Assembly (NCBI GenBank): GCA_003695455.1
Contig: RFJF01000482.1
Location: forward strand, 1-13,866
Reading direction: 5' to 3'
Length of the DNA: 13,866 nucleotides
DNA from: Chloroflexota bacterium
GTDB lineage: Bacteria > Chloroflexota > Anaerolineae > 4572-78 > J111
Every line of letters starts with the position of its first letter. Positions within the stretch are counted from its first letter, which is position 1. Made by a program: the position numbers and the translations under genes. This document shows positions 13,201 through 13,866 of this stretch, piece by piece. A model generated the notes under the pieces. That model was not told where the DNA came from and did no database searches. It saw nothing but the letters and a program-made list of their open reading frames with translations.

Positions 13201-13866
13201 CAGCTTGCGCCACCGTCGCCGGTTTTGAACAGCAGGCCGCGACTGAAATTAGCTCCGCCCGCAAATTTCACGCTCACCACGCCGGTTTCGGCATCCCAAA
13301 AATCCAGCCAAACTTCGCTCACCGGTTGGCCGGCGGGCAGAGGCAACTCGCCGGAGTCCCAATTTGCGCCGCCGTTTCGGGTGCGCCACACAAGTACCTG
13401 CCCCCGGCCCGAAACCTCGGCGGCCCAGCCGCGTTGGGCATCGACAAAAGCGGCCTGCGCCAGCGCCCCGGCCTGCGGCGGGGTAATATTTTGCCACGTT
13501 TCGCCGCTGTTGGCGGTGCGGAACAGCCGCCCGCCGGACAGCAGCCAGCCCTCATTTTCAGTCAAAAGTTCCATTTGCTGCACCGCCGGCGCAGACGATT
13601 CAGTCGCAGCCACGGCTACCAGCCCGGCGGCGGCGTTGCTGTCTACATTGATGCTGGCCCCGCCCCACGTTTCGGTGTGACCGCCGCTGTACTGGAACAG
13701 ACGGTGGTTGGGCCAGTACGATTCTGTGACCCACGCCTGGTTGACGGCTTGTACCGTCATGGTGGGGATGTAGCTGGCGCGGCCGTTGTACCAGGCCAGC
13801 CACGTGCTGTCCGGCACGTGGTTCAGCGTGTACCAGTCGTTGCCGGTTGCGGCTGTGCCGTACACC

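Overview
The window looks like a chromosomal fragment of a bacterium, most likely a Chloroflexota member of the Anaerolineae type. That placement is an inference from style only: very long multi-GAF sensory proteins, many stand-alone receivers, an Asp-box (Ycf48-like) repeat protein and moderate GC. There is no rRNA or marker gene to confirm it. All genes lie on the minus strand, so transcription runs from high to low coordinates. I see no tRNA, rRNA, CRISPR array, transposase or attachment site.

Layout in the direction of transcription. (1) 13866-12672: the C-terminal 398 codons of an Asp-box beta-propeller protein whose start lies outside the window. (2) 12589-11330: an MFS transporter of the DHA3-like type, preceded by a sigma70-like promoter and a heptanucleotide tandem repeat in its leader. 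(3) 11309-5843: a promoter with near-consensus boxes, then three tightly packed genes. These are a histidine kinase with a degenerate N-terminal receiver and three GAF domains, a second kinase with an intact N-terminal receiver, GAF and PAS, and an OmpR-type DNA-binding response regulator. (4) 5771-4399: a second promoter with a good -10, no -35 and two TGTAAC direct repeats 11 bp apart, then three overlapping stand-alone receiver genes. (5) 4231 to beyond base 1: a gene for a protein of more than 1410 residues with seven GAF domains, one PAS domain and the start of an eighth GAF.

Taken together, 11.3-0 kb is a dense two-component or phosphorelay island. It holds two kinases, one transcriptional regulator, three receivers without output domains and a giant sensory protein. 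A reasonable model (inference) is that the GAF/PAS arrays sense small ligands or redox state, and that the kinases pass phosphate to the intact receiver of the second kinase and to the separate receivers. The OmpR-type regulator may activate the second operon through the TGTAAC repeats. The most notable sequence-level observations are the large module duplication inside the multi-GAF protein (about 648 residues period), the apparent activator-dependent promoter, and the different degrees of receiver decay in the two kinases.
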